Shown: positions 34,401 to 44,406 of the stretch, one piece after another
Position numbering within the stretch: position 1 is the first letter of the stretch
How the letters are laid out: every line of letters starts with the position of its first letter
From: Candidatus Omnitrophota bacterium
Lineage (GTDB): Bacteria > Omnitrophota > Omnitrophia > Omnitrophales > Aquincolibacteriaceae
Direction: 5' to 3'
NCBI GenBank assembly: GCA_016196565.1
Contig: JACPXK010000034.1
Location: 1 to 64,000 of the forward strand
DNA length: 64,000 nt
Program-made: the position numbers and the translations under genes
Notes under the pieces: generated by a model
Told to the model about the DNA's origin: nothing
What the model saw: only the letters and a program-made list of their open reading frames with translations
Databases searched by the model: none

Positions 34401-37400
34401 TTCGCATTGGCAAGCTCCTTTTTCTACGGGCGAAGCGATTGTCGATGGGATTATAGGGGGGCTTGCAATTGCAGGTATGGTAGGTGGCATTTTCCCTGTG
34501 GCTATGCTTTTTATGCTTTTCTCAACACGAGCGATTGCAGCAAAAGATTTGTTCGCATTACTTCAGATTCCTAATTTCCCCAAATGGTTTAACCGGCAAA
34601 AATCCTCTATTCGTGTCCTCGAGCGCCTTGCGGAAGTGGGTGTTAATGAATTATGGGACAATCCTCGCTATGTTCGCCGGTACGAGGTCAAGGAGGGGAA
34701 AGTTGAAGAAGTGGTTCAAAAGATAGATCATCTTTCTGTGATTCAAAAAGCACTTAAAGACTTTTTAGGGGAACAAAACGCTGAAGGAAAACATGTGCCT
34801 GGCAGTCAAACAAGCAGTCTTTTGAGAGGCGCGAAAACAGCAAAGCGAATTGTGAAGGAGTTTAAAGATGTCATCGAGTCGTCGAAAAAAGGTACCCTAA
34901 AAAAAGACACGGCCCTTTATTTTTTAAGTGAATTGCTAAACCATTATGTGAAACTTGATGCTCAAAATGCACGAAAAATTATTGAGGATTATATCGAAGC
35001 GCTTAGCAAATCTCGTGGAATCATGCGTGGGCAGGTGAGAGCTGAAATTTGGCAAAGGCATCCGCTCATTGATTTAAGTCACCATCTTGAATTCAACTGT
35101 TGCACCTTCTTAGGGGGTATTAACGAACTGGGCGGGTTTGGATATTTGCAGAATAAAAGTACTTCTATGCTCGACCTTTCGACGAATGAAGGAAGGCAAA
35201 TCCGAGCGATTATAGCAGCGGGCATTTACCGTGATCCAAACACGCACGAACGAAAAGGAGTCCTTTTAGTCGACAGCGTAGAAGGCACGCTTTCTATGGA
35301 TAGACCGCTGATTCAACAAGCCATTGAAGAATATGCGCGTGCCGCCGGTTTCCAAACTGTATTTTACAACAGTTTTGTTCAGTTTAATGTGGTGCCTAAA
35401 AAATTCATTGAACATATCCAGGCAACCGGAGCATCGCCCCGAAAATTAAAAATAGAATTAGCATCCTCCTATTTGCCCGAGTATTTGGAAGCTTTTAACC
35501 GTCCTCCCTGGTGGGTGCGAATTTTGCCGCGCCGCGTGAGGGATTTTTTGAGTCTTTTTTTTGGAGGGATGATTGTTCGTCCTTATGGATGGGTGGAAGG
35601 GTATGCCGTTGATTTGAATTCGAAAAAAGAGCGACCTTCCGTAAAGCAGGAAAAGCGGAGCAAAAGATCCCCACGAAAACGTACTGCCAAAGCGCCTGTC
35701 GCCGAAGCTTTAACAGTGCGCCAAATTGAACCTCAAGATTGGCCGCAAATCAAAGATTCGATTATGAAAATTGAGCGAGAGGTTTTTCCTTCCCGTTTAC
35801 GCCAAGATCAGGATGATTTGGCCTCTTCCTTTGAAGATCCCGTATCCATTGCCCTCACCGTTCAGGATGGAGCCGAAGCCGTAGGTTATGTTATCGGCGG
35901 TCCTCTGGAAGATTATGAAGGTTTGGTTGAAAGTTTTTGGGGAAAACCGCTGGACCCGGATCTTTGGAAGCAAAATACTTTCTATATTGAATCCGCCGCT
36001 ATTTTGGGAAAATATCGCGGCCATGCCGGAATGCTTCTCTTTAAAGAGTTAATCCGTCAAGTACGACAAAATTCAAAGTATGAAGCAATTTCTATGCATA
36101 CGGATGATCTCACAATTAGGGATTTTTTTATAAGAATGGGAGGGGTGGAGTACGACCGGGAAGGAAAAAGGGTTTATGTCCGTTTAGATTTTTCTGCCGC
36201 TAGCAGACTACGTAGTGCGCAAGCTAGGTCTGAAACAAGACTTCCCATTGTGCGTGGGGAATTGCCAGGTTTGCCCGCTGGGCAACCTGATTTTCGTGTG
36301 GCTGCCGTGCAAATGAATCTTTCCTCTCCATTATGGGATAGGGATATTGCTTCAGGGAACTCTTCCAGAATCGATGACGCTTTATCCAGAATAGAGCAAG
36401 TGTTGCAGCAATTGAAAAATGAACCGGTAAATCTCGTCGTTTTCTCTGAATCGTTTATCACGCTGGTGACCGATGCCAAGTATTCGGAAATTCCCGAAAG
36501 TGTATTTGCGGATATTTATGAACGAGTTCGCGGTCTGGCCAAAACCTATAACCGGTCCATTGGTTTGGGAATCACGGCTTACGATGTTCAGGATTTCTTG
36601 CCGCCGAACACGGATAAAGCCGTTCAAAGAAATGAATATGTCCTTGTTCAGCCGGATGGTTCGCAGAAAGTGATGACTAAAATACCTGAACTTGATGACG
36701 ACCGGGTGGAATATTTCAAAACCCATAATTTTGACGAAATCATGCAGCAAAGAATCATCACGATCGATGGCAAGCCTATACTTTTTGTGATTTGTTCTGA
36801 ATGCCTCGAATTGGTACGCCTTCAGGCGTCTAACCTTAATCCTTCTCCACAACTGGCAATCATACCGACTTTTACAAGAGAAAAATTGAATCAGCACCAT
36901 CGGTGGCTAGCTTGGAACCTTTTGAGTATTCCCAGTCTTACGGTGAATGTGAGTTATAGTCAGGGGATGACGGCTGTCAATGGAAGCAGTGCGTTAGATG
37001 ATCAAGGCCAATTGATTCAGCAACTTAATGACCAAGAAGGAATTCTTATTGCGCGTTTTCCTATAGCAGCCAGGCGTCCCCAGCTGCCGGATGCACACTC
37101 CCCGAAACGTTCCGAAACAAGAAGTTTTAACCCCTTTAGGGAGTCTGATCTTTCACGTACAAGAGCTGCTTTTGATGCAAATAGCTTGATTCGAAAGATA
37201 GAAGAAAAACAGTATGAGTTTCGCCTGATAGGAAGGACTATTTTAGGAAAAATAGATAACCTTATCGTCCGACGGCAATTTTTGCCTGAAGAAGAAGGCC
37301 GCTATTTTAATTTTTTTGATTTAGGATTTGAGTCGACAGAAATTTTGATGGAGAAAACACAAGAAATAGTCACTCGAATTATTAGCAGCAAAGAACATCT

Positions 37401-39609
37401 CGAGCTGCTTGATGCAGAAGCGAAAGATTTACAAAAAACTAACTTGAGCCATATGGCGCAAGAGCAGTTGGAGCAACAATTGCATCTGTGGGACCGACTT
37501 ATTCAAAGGAAGAAGCAATTTTTCAAGAAAAATTTTGAAGATGATCAATTAATACAATCCTTTAAATCAACTTTGGACATTCTTGAACTCCGAGTGGAGC
37601 TTGAGCGAAATAATTTTAGCCGGGTTATGGAATATTTCGTAACTATGCCGCGGGAATTGCTAACTATCGAGCAGCGTAACAGAATCAGACAATTTATAAA
37701 TGCTCACACTAAGCGCCCAATTCTTGCGTCTTCTGGTGGTTATGTAAGAAGGGGGAAGAGACTTGAATCGTTTGACGGATGGTATCGTTCTCCTGCAAAT
37801 ACAATCTCAGAATTTGAATCAACTCCAGGACAAACTATGCCCAAACCTTCTGTTTTTTCTCCTCTCCGCCATGACCATTTATCACTTCAGGCGCTCGCTA
37901 AAAAATTTGGAGTCCCTCTTTTTGGGCATGCAATTTCGGTAGATAAAAACCATTTAAGAACCAATTATGGGGTTCAAGAATTAACATTGGATATTCTTCC
38001 TAATGAAGCAGAACTAGATCTTTGGGGAAGAGTCAAAGAAGAATGGGACATTGCCCCCGTAGATACTTCTAAACCATTAGATAGGACGAGTAATCCTTTG
38101 CGAAGCGATATATTAGACGGATGGTCTTCTACTGATGACGCAGAAAGAAATTTTTATGATGGCTTTGCCATACCAGAAATTTTAAGAGGAGGAATTGAGC
38201 ACATATCGATTCGGCAAGATGAATTGCTCGAAGTTTCCAAAGTTAAACAAAGAGGGAAAACTCAGCGCATAGGCTTTGCTCATTTGGGATTCCGTGTATT
38301 CAGAATTAAAAAAGAAAAGATCGCAGTGATCGAAAACGATTTTATTTCCAATGGTTTAGAAGAATTAGATACGCGGGAAAAAGGAACGAAAGGATTACAG
38401 CACGATTTGTCTATTTATCATCGAGGGAGTACGGTCTTTTTAGTTTGGTGGTTTGAACAATATGCCCAGCAGAAGGGAATTCGAAAAATCATCTGGCCGA
38501 CCGCTGCCGATGTTAAACGTAGAGGAGGACGTTTTGCATCCAATCAAAATCCCTGGAATGATATTGAATTCTTATTTGAAAAATTTCCAGCGATGATGGG
38601 ATATCGCAAGGTCCATTTGAAAGAAACATCCCCCGATATTTCTTATCCCGCATTGCACGAAACTACGGTTTCCGCGAAATTAGACAGAGTAGAAGAGGCG
38701 TGGGTTAAAAATTTTAGAGCAGTCCATCGTTCGGAATTAAGAAAAGGGCTGTCTTTAAAACAGCAATTAGTATCCGATCTGACTTATTACTTCGCGAATC
38801 TTAAAAATTTAACAATCGATAAACTGCTAAATGAAATGTCCCAAGAAGAATTTGTAGCAAAATTACGAAGTGAATTACGGACTTATATCGATCAGGGAAT
38901 CATCACGCCTTCAGATATTGAAGCCTTTGTCGGACGTATGATCGGACTCATCGTACTGGGTCAAAGAGCAATCCCTATTTACTATTCGACATTTTCCGGG
39001 GACCTTAAATATTTGGAAGATTTTATAAAAAACTACCGGGGGCCAAAGATCAGTTTATTGACCGATTATCCCGGAGAAGATCCGCGGGATCAATCGGTCG
39101 TTTTGAATGCGCTTCAAAAAAATTCGGATGCTTTTGGCACAATCAGGATTCTTTATCATGAAAATCAAAAAGTCAACCGGACCTTTCAATCGATTCGCGC
39201 GGTTCTTAAAAAAGCCAAGGATAAGCGTGTGCGGCAAACCATCGAAGAAATCATCACGGGGACCGAAAGCCTTGATTCCCGCATTTCATCCCTCTGGACG
39301 GATAATCTAGAAATTGATGTGAGAAAGGATTTTAATATTTTTTCGATTACGGCAAAGATCAATCAGCTTTCGCACGCATTGCTTAAAAAAGTCCACTATG
39401 ACCTTGCGCTTTATGCCCTTCTTAAATTCGAATCTTTAGACGAAGCCGAACAGCAAAGACTTTTAACGAATCCTGGCCTTTTGCGGAATTTTTATGCTCA
39501 AGATCCTTATCTCGCCTCCGTTATTGGCATGGATGGCGGCGAGCTTGGTGTTCTTTCCGAAAAAATCATCGAGATTTATTCTCTGCGCCAATCCGCAAAA
39601 GCCGCTTAA
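31489..39609 (+). CDS. Giant multidomain secreted protein: ChaN-like, GNAT and nitrilase domains
   Basis: 2706 residues from a GTG start. A signal peptide (TALILLITFTSTNVLMAAPA) leads to a ChaN/TraB-like domain (about 60-500) with IFIQDAHA, VALEGASG, GIEDWELY and VLAGGFHAAG. At about 650-690 lies a Tat-like segment, SRRKFLKASAAGTAAFF, inside the chain. Then come a repeated coiled coil (AKNNAQIAKNEVQMAKDN), three membrane helices (860-1010), an unassigned region, a GNAT domain (1405-1565) and a carbon-nitrogen hydrolase (1600-1857) with its triad Glu in FSES, Lys in MTKIPEL and Cys in FVICSEC. About 850 C-terminal residues are unassigned. R-S-E-x-R motifs fall at many boundaries. GNAT-nitrilase fusions are known (B. 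subtilis YhcX), but not inside such a protein to my knowledge. Possibly processed into several products. Confidence 0.85.
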   Translation: MKIVLLPRFTALILLITFTSTNVLMAAPAVPTSSLAKVSNVSLNRIILPEELGSIQELHMVNTSQPLVIFIQDAHAVLDAQKKIQRIIEYFGKRYGIDSVALEGASGKLDFTLLRSFPDETLKKKVLRDYLERGELTGAEMTAIFGDEKMTYHGIEDWELYQENYLAYLRAIQVKDDLLAELDQSRKKLDQERLKVYPSKLNKFHEKITSFREDHLNLLELLRYLNTTEIVSRVKSGEAISYPNLTILLNSITEEDSSKEENLQKSVRRLAGEIKRHLAGKLSIQEEMEFHQNYQAYATGQMASGAYLRFLVEAARKSGFALRLNPLMLKAMGLEETLSMIKGTKVFEELETFLGEVEKSLTSNSKEEKIADDYRRLRLFKNIISLEATRDEIDQYHFDDSGEKLHYAAEFYRLAVKRDEALYQNLEELLARQKSGRIMVLAGGFHAAGFVKSLKEKKYNYMVVTPNIRSLAGAEVYPEIMKGRFSYRKEFEGNFYRAFHQHVFSELVSELSGPAFQNTLKLWRDEIIRLLSREGRIEQTSDYVPYGDRLWPFYFEKYGAGVSHVNFGKAKLLRMMHREIKEFAQEKMDHYLARMGKMPSTSAAAPLAASSIAQLAGLSFMRNADVRSEIHHLIRTGEMPSLRSEMRNAVSRRKFLKASAAGTAAFFTATKFGPTLSAQPAQPVSSPRTQQLNVDGIKVALNTYPEVDESVVDFSKIVFNVIRSIKMNLSERLNLNADERRLFSKQEITVNIKKYQEASEGFFRFEYGAEQFTINTVLHPKDRNDAAEHKILIYSELYSHLEWCIKREFEKNLRENLNALDESMAKNNAQIAKNEVQMAKDNVQIAESNTRLARIQRYLRWSNFVKNLTPFGVIAWLVFQLHGTVKTVLFLRPQKLTNATLSQQRVDQIVKMYGYGQLKEVWEAYLKQLKAWYGRFIPSRNIFMVSQLIFYELFKWGFAWTPILFIVGKIISHWQAPFSTGEAIVDGIIGGLAIAGMVGGIFPVAMLFMLFSTRAIAAKDLFALLQIPNFPKWFNRQKSSIRVLERLAEVGVNELWDNPRYVRRYEVKEGKVEEVVQKIDHLSVIQKALKDFLGEQNAEGKHVPGSQTSSLLRGAKTAKRIVKEFKDVIESSKKGTLKKDTALYFLSELLNHYVKLDAQNARKIIEDYIEALSKSRGIMRGQVRAEIWQRHPLIDLSHHLEFNCCTFLGGINELGGFGYLQNKSTSMLDLSTNEGRQIRAIIAAGIYRDPNTHERKGVLLVDSVEGTLSMDRPLIQQAIEEYARAAGFQTVFYNSFVQFNVVPKKFIEHIQATGASPRKLKIELASSYLPEYLEAFNRPPWWVRILPRRVRDFLSLFFGGMIVRPYGWVEGYAVDLNSKKERPSVKQEKRSKRSPRKRTAKAPVAEALTVRQIEPQDWPQIKDSIMKIEREVFPSRLRQDQDDLASSFEDPVSIALTVQDGAEAVGYVIGGPLEDYEGLVESFWGKPLDPDLWKQNTFYIESAAILGKYRGHAGMLLFKELIRQVRQNSKYEAISMHTDDLTIRDFFIRMGGVEYDREGKRVYVRLDFSAASRLRSAQARSETRLPIVRGELPGLPAGQPDFRVAAVQMNLSSPLWDRDIASGNSSRIDDALSRIEQVLQQLKNEPVNLVVFSESFITLVTDAKYSEIPESVFADIYERVRGLAKTYNRSIGLGITAYDVQDFLPPNTDKAVQRNEYVLVQPDGSQKVMTKIPELDDDRVEYFKTHNFDEIMQQRIITIDGKPILFVICSECLELVRLQASNLNPSPQLAIIPTFTREKLNQHHRWLAWNLLSIPSLTVNVSYSQGMTAVNGSSALDDQGQLIQQLNDQEGILIARFPIAARRPQLPDAHSPKRSETRSFNPFRESDLSRTRAAFDANSLIRKIEEKQYEFRLIGRTILGKIDNLIVRRQFLPEEEGRYFNFFDLGFESTEILMEKTQEIVTRIISSKEHLELLDAEAKDLQKTNLSHMAQEQLEQQLHLWDRLIQRKKQFFKKNFEDDQLIQSFKSTLDILELRVELERNNFSRVMEYFVTMPRELLTIEQRNRIRQFINAHTKRPILASSGGYVRRGKRLESFDGWYRSPANTISEFESTPGQTMPKPSVFSPLRHDHLSLQALAKKFGVPLFGHAISVDKNHLRTNYGVQELTLDILPNEAELDLWGRVKEEWDIAPVDTSKPLDRTSNPLRSDILDGWSSTDDAERNFYDGFAIPEILRGGIEHISIRQDELLEVSKVKQRGKTQRIGFAHLGFRVFRIKKEKIAVIENDFISNGLEELDTREKGTKGLQHDLSIYHRGSTVFLVWWFEQYAQQKGIRKIIWPTAADVKRRGGRFASNQNPWNDIEFLFEKFPAMMGYRKVHLKETSPDISYPALHETTVSAKLDRVEEAWVKNFRAVHRSELRKGLSLKQQLVSDLTYYFANLKNLTIDKLLNEMSQEEFVAKLRSELRTYIDQGIITPSDIEAFVGRMIGLIVLGQRAIPIYYSTFSGDLKYLEDFIKNYRGPKISLLTDYPGEDPRDQSVVLNALQKNSDAFGTIRILYHENQKVNRTFQSIRAVLKKAKDKRVRQTIEEIITGTESLDSRISSLWTDNLEIDVRKDFNIFSITAKINQLSHALLKKVHYDLALYALLKFESLDEAEQQRLLTNPGLLRNFYAQDPYLASVIGMDGGELGVLSEKIIEIYSLRQSAKAA

Positions 39610-39677
39610 TCCCGTTATCTTTTCAAGACCCTGCGATTGTGCTACAATTCCGCCCTGTTTCGTATTTGTTTTTTTAG

Positions 39678-39761
39678 GCGGGGGTGGCGGAACCGGCAGA
39701 CGCACTGGACTCAAAATCCAGCGGGGGCAACCCCATGAGAGTTCAACTCTCTCCCTCCGCA
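39678..39761 (+). tRNA. tRNA-Leu (CAA)
   Basis: 84 bases, no encoded CCA. Acceptor GCGGGGG pairs with CCTCCGC (one G-U), anticodon loop CTCAAAA gives CAA at 39712-39714, variable arm GGGG-GCAA-CCCC, T-arm GAGAG-TTCAACT-CTCTC. It stands 85 bases upstream of leuS, whose product charges it. Confidence 0.95.
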
Positions 39762-39816
39762 CTCGATCTAATGATCGAGTACTACGCCGTCACGACCAAT
39801 GAAGTCGTGTACGGCG
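39761..39816 (+). other. Double-hairpin element, copy B, between tRNA-Leu and leuS
   Basis: Hairpin 1 is ACTCGATC-TAAT-GATCGAGT (8-bp stem, 4-base loop) starting at the tRNA discriminator base. The linker ACTAC leads into hairpin 2: outer stem CGCCGT/ACGGCG, inner stem CACGAC/GTCGTG, loop CAATGAA. Stem sequences share little with copy A at 31298 yet pair perfectly, so the structure is conserved. It could be a tRNA-processing, regulatory or recombination element. Confidence 0.75.
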
Positions 39817-39845
39817 TTTGCATTTTCAGCTAATATACTCAACTT

Positions 39846-42326
39846 ATGACCAGCGGATTTAAAGCCTATCCCTTCGATGAAATTGAGCCCAAATGGCAAG
39901 CTCATTGGTTTCAAAATAAAACCTTTCGTGCTGCCAATCCCGGCGAGCCTGGCAGCGAAAAACCCAAATATTATGTTCTCGATATGTTCCCGTACCCTTC
40001 CGCGGCAGGACTGCATGTCGGACATCTTGAAGGTTATACCGCCACCGATATGATTGCCCGTTATAAAAGGATGAAAGGATTCAACGTGCTTCATCCCATG
40101 GGTTGGGACGCCTTCGGGCTTCCCGCCGAACAGCATGCCATTGAGACCGGAACTCATCCGCGTCAAGCCACAGAAAAAAATGTTGCCAATTTCAAACGCC
40201 AAATTCAGCGGCTTGGTTTTAGTTATGATTGGGACCGCGAAATCAACACTACGGATCCAGATTATTACCGCTGGACGCAATGGATTTTTACAAAGCTTCA
40301 TGAAAAGGGGCTGGCTTATGAAGCCCAAATGCCGGTCAATTGGTGTCCGGCGCTTGGCACCGTGCTTGCCAATGAAGAAGTGATTGACGGAAAAAGTGAA
40401 CGCGGCGGACATTCTGTAATTCGCAAGCCCATGCGGCAATGGGTTTTAAAAATCACGGCTTATGCGGAAAAACTTTTGCAAGAAATCGATGCCGTGGATT
40501 GGCCCGAGCCGATTAAAGAAATGCAAAGAAATTGGATTGGGAAATCCGTCGGAGCCGAAGTCGATTTTGCTTTGGAAGGCCGTCCGGAAAAAATCCGCGT
40601 TTTTACAACCCGTCCCGATACTTTGTTTGGTGCCACTTATATGGTGCTTTCTCCGGAGCATTCACTCGTCGCGAAAATTACCACACCGGCTCAGAAAAAA
40701 GCGGTGGAAGAATATGTCGAGCGTTCCGCACGCAAATCCGATTTGGAACGCACGGATCTGGCCAAAGAAAAAACCGGAGTGTTTACCGGTGCTTATGCCG
40801 TCAATCCGGTGAATCAAAAGAAAATTCCCGTTTGGATTGCCGACTATGTTTTGATCAGTTACGGAACCGGCGCCATTATGTCGGTGCCGGCGCACGATGA
40901 ACGTGATTTCGAATTTGCAAAAAAATTTGGTTTGCCTATTGTGGAAGTGATTAAACCCGAAGAAAAAGACAAAAGGGGCCTGGCCCCATCTGCTTTTACG
41001 GGCATTGGCGTTTGCATCAACTCCACAACGCCCGACAAATCATTTTCCATCGACGGCATGTCTTCTGATAAAGCCAAAGAAAAAATCACGGCATGGCTCG
41101 AACAAAAAGGAATCGGGAAAAAATCCATTCAATACAAACTCCGCGACTGGATTTTTAGCCGCCAGCGTTATTGGGGGGAGCCGATACCCATCATTCATTG
41201 CGTAAAATGCGGAATAGTGCCGGTGTCCGAATTGGATTTGCCGCTTGTACTGCCTGAAATTTCTGACTTTAAGCCAACGGAAAAAGGGGAACCTCCCTTG
41301 GCGCGGGCATCCAAAGAATGGAATCATCCAAAATGTCCTAAGTGTGGGGGGGCAGATACTTCTCGTGAAACCAATACTATGCCGCAATGGGCGGGCTCAT
41401 GCTGGTATTATCTGCGTTATCTCGATCCCAAAAATCCGAAAGCTGCCGTGGACCCCAAAAAAGAAAAATACTGGATGCCGGTTGATCTTTATGTGGGCGG
41501 TGCAGAACACGCCGTGCTTCATCTTTTATATTCCCGTTTTTGGCATAAAGTTCTTTTCGATATTAAAGCCGTTTCAACCCCGGAGCCTTTTCAGCGCCTC
41601 ATCAATCAAGGCATGATTCTTGGCGAAGACAATCAGAAAATGTCCAAGTCGCGCGGCAATGTGGTGAATCCGGATGTGATGGTGGACCAATATGGCGCCG
41701 ACAGCATACGGCTTTATGAAATGTTTATGGGACCGCTGGAAATGACCAAGCCATGGTCCACGCAGGGAGTGGAGGGGGTTTACCGGTTTCTTGGCCGCGT
41801 TTGGCGTCTTTATATTACCGCGGAGGATAAACTTCAGCCGAGTATTAAGGATCAGCCTCCGACGCAGGCCGAATTCAAACGTCTCCATCAAGCCATCAAA
41901 AAAGTGGGGGAGGATATTGAAAGCATTCGTCTCAATACCGCCATTTCTGCCCTCATGATTTTTATCAATGAAACCTATAAAGATGAAACTCACTCGCGCG
42001 AGATTATGGAAAAATTTATTCTTCTCCTCGCGCCTTTTGCGCCTCATCTTGCCGAGGAGTTGTGGCAGCGGCTCGGAAAGTCAAAAGGCCTCTCCTATGA
42101 GCCTTGGCCGAAGTATGATCCCAAGTATCTGATCGAAGAAGAAGTGGAAATGGCCATTTTAGTTACCGGTAAAGTTCGTTCCAAAATAGTCGTTTCTAAA
42201 GGATTAAGCGAGGCCGAGATCCGTGAAAAGGCCCTGGCGGAGCCCAAAGTGCAAGAATGGCTGGACGGTAAAAAAATAAAACAAGTGATTGTGGTTCCGG
42301 GACGAGTGGTCAATATCGTCACCTAA
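39846..42326 (+). CDS. leuS: Leucyl-tRNA synthetase
   Basis: 826 residues, slightly shorter than the usual 860. It attaches leucine to tRNA-Leu. HVGH (57-60) and KMSKS (598-602) are the class I signatures, [18 protein letters not shown] begins the CP1 editing domain, and a Zn-ribbon-like CVKC...CPKC pair lies before the catalytic C-half. A TATACT box (39834-39839) ends six bases before the ATG and there is no ribosome binding site, so the transcript may be leaderless. It is preceded by a tRNA-Leu gene and the double hairpin. Confidence 0.97.
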   Translation: MTSGFKAYPFDEIEPKWQAHWFQNKTFRAANPGEPGSEKPKYYVLDMFPYPSAAGLHVGHLEGYTATDMIARYKRMKGFNVLHPMGWDAFGLPAEQHAIETGTHPRQATEKNVANFKRQIQRLGFSYDWDREINTTDPDYYRWTQWIFTKLHEKGLAYEAQMPVNWCPALGTVLANEEVIDGKSERGGHSVIRKPMRQWVLKITAYAEKLLQEIDAVDWPEPIKEMQRNWIGKSVGAEVDFALEGRPEKIRVFTTRPDTLFGATYMVLSPEHSLVAKITTPAQKKAVEEYVERSARKSDLERTDLAKEKTGVFTGAYAVNPVNQKKIPVWIADYVLISYGTGAIMSVPAHDERDFEFAKKFGLPIVEVIKPEEKDKRGLAPSAFTGIGVCINSTTPDKSFSIDGMSSDKAKEKITAWLEQKGIGKKSIQYKLRDWIFSRQRYWGEPIPIIHCVKCGIVPVSELDLPLVLPEISDFKPTEKGEPPLARASKEWNHPKCPKCGGADTSRETNTMPQWAGSCWYYLRYLDPKNPKAAVDPKKEKYWMPVDLYVGGAEHAVLHLLYSRFWHKVLFDIKAVSTPEPFQRLINQGMILGEDNQKMSKSRGNVVNPDVMVDQYGADSIRLYEMFMGPLEMTKPWSTQGVEGVYRFLGRVWRLYITAEDKLQPSIKDQPPTQAEFKRLHQAIKKVGEDIESIRLNTAISALMIFINETYKDETHSREIMEKFILLLAPFAPHLAEELWQRLGKSKGLSYEPWPKYDPKYLIEEEVEMAILVTGKVRSKIVVSKGLSEAEIREKALAEPKVQEWLDGKKIKQVIVVPGRVVNIVT

Positions 42327-42329
42327 CTT

Positions 42330-44369
42330 ATGCCCAAAGTAATCATTAAAAAAAATCAGATCTGGGTGGGAAAAAAGAATATTCCGCTCATTTCCGGAGA
42401 AGTCCATTATTGGCGGCTGAATCCCAGTTATTGGAAAGAAATTTTAGCACGTGTCCGCGAGATGGGCCTTCGTGTCGTTTCGACTTATATTCCTTGGGAT
42501 TATCATGAATACCGGCGAGGGCATTTCGATTTTACCGGGAAAACCGATAAAACACATGACCTCAAATCCTTCCTTGAATTGACCCGCAAAGAAGATTTCC
42601 GGGTCATCATTCGTCCCGGGCCTTATATTTACAGTGAATGGCCCAATGAAGGTGTTCCCGCTTACGCTTACAAATATCACCGCCTTCACCCTAAGTTTTT
42701 GTCCTACGCGAAAAATTATCTCCGGCATGTGTGCAAATTACTCAAACCTTATCTGGCTTCCCGCAAAGGCGGCCATATTATTCTGCTTCAAGCCGACAAT
42801 GAGATTGATCCTTGGCCGGATATTTTCGGCAATCAATATGGATTGGATCGAGGGCCCGGAATGTTTCAGGATTTCATCAAAAACCTTTACAACAACAATT
42901 TACGGGACCTGAATGATGCTTGGGGGACGGAGTACGAATCTTTTAAGGAAACAAAACCTTTTATTGCCACGATGTTGAAGGATGAAACCGGTCTTGCTTT
43001 AAAAGGGGACAAAGAACTCAAACGCAATATTGATTTTTTTAAATTTAAATATTTTTATTCGCTTGAATGCGCCCGTTGGAATGTAAACACTTACCGGGAA
43101 TTGGGAATCGATATTCCGGTTTATCTCAATTTGTACCCCTTCTTTTACGCCCATGACTGGCAGCAAATGCAGTCGGCGTCCGATATGGTAGGCATTGATC
43201 TTTATCCTTTAAGTGAGCTTGCGGAAGATCAATACGAACAGCGCAAATTAATCGATAAGGTCCGTTATCTTAAGGGGGTTTCAACCATTCCTTATATTGC
43301 CGAATTTGCCGCCGGCGTTTGGCACGCCCGGCATTATGAGACGGGGGTCCTTACACCAAATCATTACCGCTTGATTGCACTTTCCGCGCTTTTAGGGGGC
43401 ATTGCGGGCTGGAACTGGTACATGCTTGTCAACCGCGATAATTGGTATATGTCGCCGATCAATGAATGGGGAAGAGTGCGCAGTGAACTCTATGATGTTT
43501 TTAAACAGTTGGTGTCTGTCTTTAATGAAATCCAGCCGCCAACTTTATCTAAGCTGACCGAAGTGGCGGTGACTTTTAATCCGTTGCAGTATGCGGCCAG
43601 GACATTGACGCATAACAGTTCAATTCTGGTGGCTTTATACCAATCCGACGTGGATTATGAACTTTGCGACCCGCGATTGGGAATGTGTCAGAAAAAGTTT
43701 CTCTTTTATTCCGGCAATCAATGGCTCGAAGCCTCTTCGCAAAAGAACCTGCGTGATTATGTGGAAAACGGAGGGACGTTGATTGCTTTTCGGAATTATC
43801 CGCGTAAAAATGACCGTTTCCAAAATTGTTCGCTTGTCGGTTTCGAAGATCCTCGGAGCATTCTTTTCGAATTCAAAAAAAGATTCAACTTGCAGCTTGC
43901 GCCAGGCAGGCCAAAAATCGAAATGATGAGTTCGGTCTTTACCTTTGATCCGATTAAAGGACACAACATCAGCGTTGATCTTGGGAATTTTGGGCTTCAT
44001 AACATTGGCTATATTAAAAAAATAGGGAAAGGCCAGATTGTGCACTTTGGTGTGGAACCCAATCGAGAACTCGTGGGGGAAATTCTTGATTATCTTAAAG
44101 TTCCGCTCGTTACGCAGTCCGCGACGCTTGACGTTAAAACCGCCCTATTCCGGCGAGGGGCCCGGTATTATTTAGTGGCCGTCAATAATGGGAATGAGGA
44201 AAAAAGCGCCAATATTCACATTCCGGCTTTACACCAAATAAGCCGTAAAATGCGTGTCCGGGATTTGATGACAGCCAATTCTGAAGATGTGGTGATTGAA
44301 ACCGTTCGTCCCCTCATTGTGGATATTTCCCGCAAAGACGGCAAGGTTTTTGAATTGAGGCCCCATTAG
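42330..44369 (+). CDS. Beta-galactosidase, GH35 family
   Basis: 679 residues starting three bases after leuS. ISGEVHYWRLNPSYW, IRPGPYIYSEWPNEGVPAY and the acid/base Glu158 in LQADNEID identify GH35, with the likely nucleophile Glu325 in PYIAEFAAGVWHARH. The C-terminal 250 residues form accessory beta domains. The enzyme removes terminal galactose (or a related sugar) from glycans. No signal peptide is seen, so it may act inside the cell. Confidence 0.9.
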   Translation: MPKVIIKKNQIWVGKKNIPLISGEVHYWRLNPSYWKEILARVREMGLRVVSTYIPWDYHEYRRGHFDFTGKTDKTHDLKSFLELTRKEDFRVIIRPGPYIYSEWPNEGVPAYAYKYHRLHPKFLSYAKNYLRHVCKLLKPYLASRKGGHIILLQADNEIDPWPDIFGNQYGLDRGPGMFQDFIKNLYNNNLRDLNDAWGTEYESFKETKPFIATMLKDETGLALKGDKELKRNIDFFKFKYFYSLECARWNVNTYRELGIDIPVYLNLYPFFYAHDWQQMQSASDMVGIDLYPLSELAEDQYEQRKLIDKVRYLKGVSTIPYIAEFAAGVWHARHYETGVLTPNHYRLIALSALLGGIAGWNWYMLVNRDNWYMSPINEWGRVRSELYDVFKQLVSVFNEIQPPTLSKLTEVAVTFNPLQYAARTLTHNSSILVALYQSDVDYELCDPRLGMCQKKFLFYSGNQWLEASSQKNLRDYVENGGTLIAFRNYPRKNDRFQNCSLVGFEDPRSILFEFKKRFNLQLAPGRPKIEMMSSVFTFDPIKGHNISVDLGNFGLHNIGYIKKIGKGQIVHFGVEPNRELVGEILDYLKVPLVTQSATLDVKTALFRRGARYYLVAVNNGNEEKSANIHIPALHQISRKMRVRDLMTANSEDVVIETVRPLIVDISRKDGKVFELRPH

Positions 44370-44398
44370 TTAAGGTATCAGGGTTTTTGCCGTAATAT
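44370..44398 (+). promoter_or_regulatory. Predicted promoter of the GspA-like gene
   Basis: TTAAGG, 17-base spacer, TAATAT. The -10 box ends eight bases before the ATG, consistent with a leaderless transcript. Confidence 0.4.
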
Positions 44399-44406
44399 TA
44401 ATCACG

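Noticed and set aside
36800..36830. GGTACGCC/GGCGTC palindrome inside the giant gene as another repeat copy
   Set aside because: It lacks the terminal and central sequences of the palindrome family and the linker and loops of the double hairpin.
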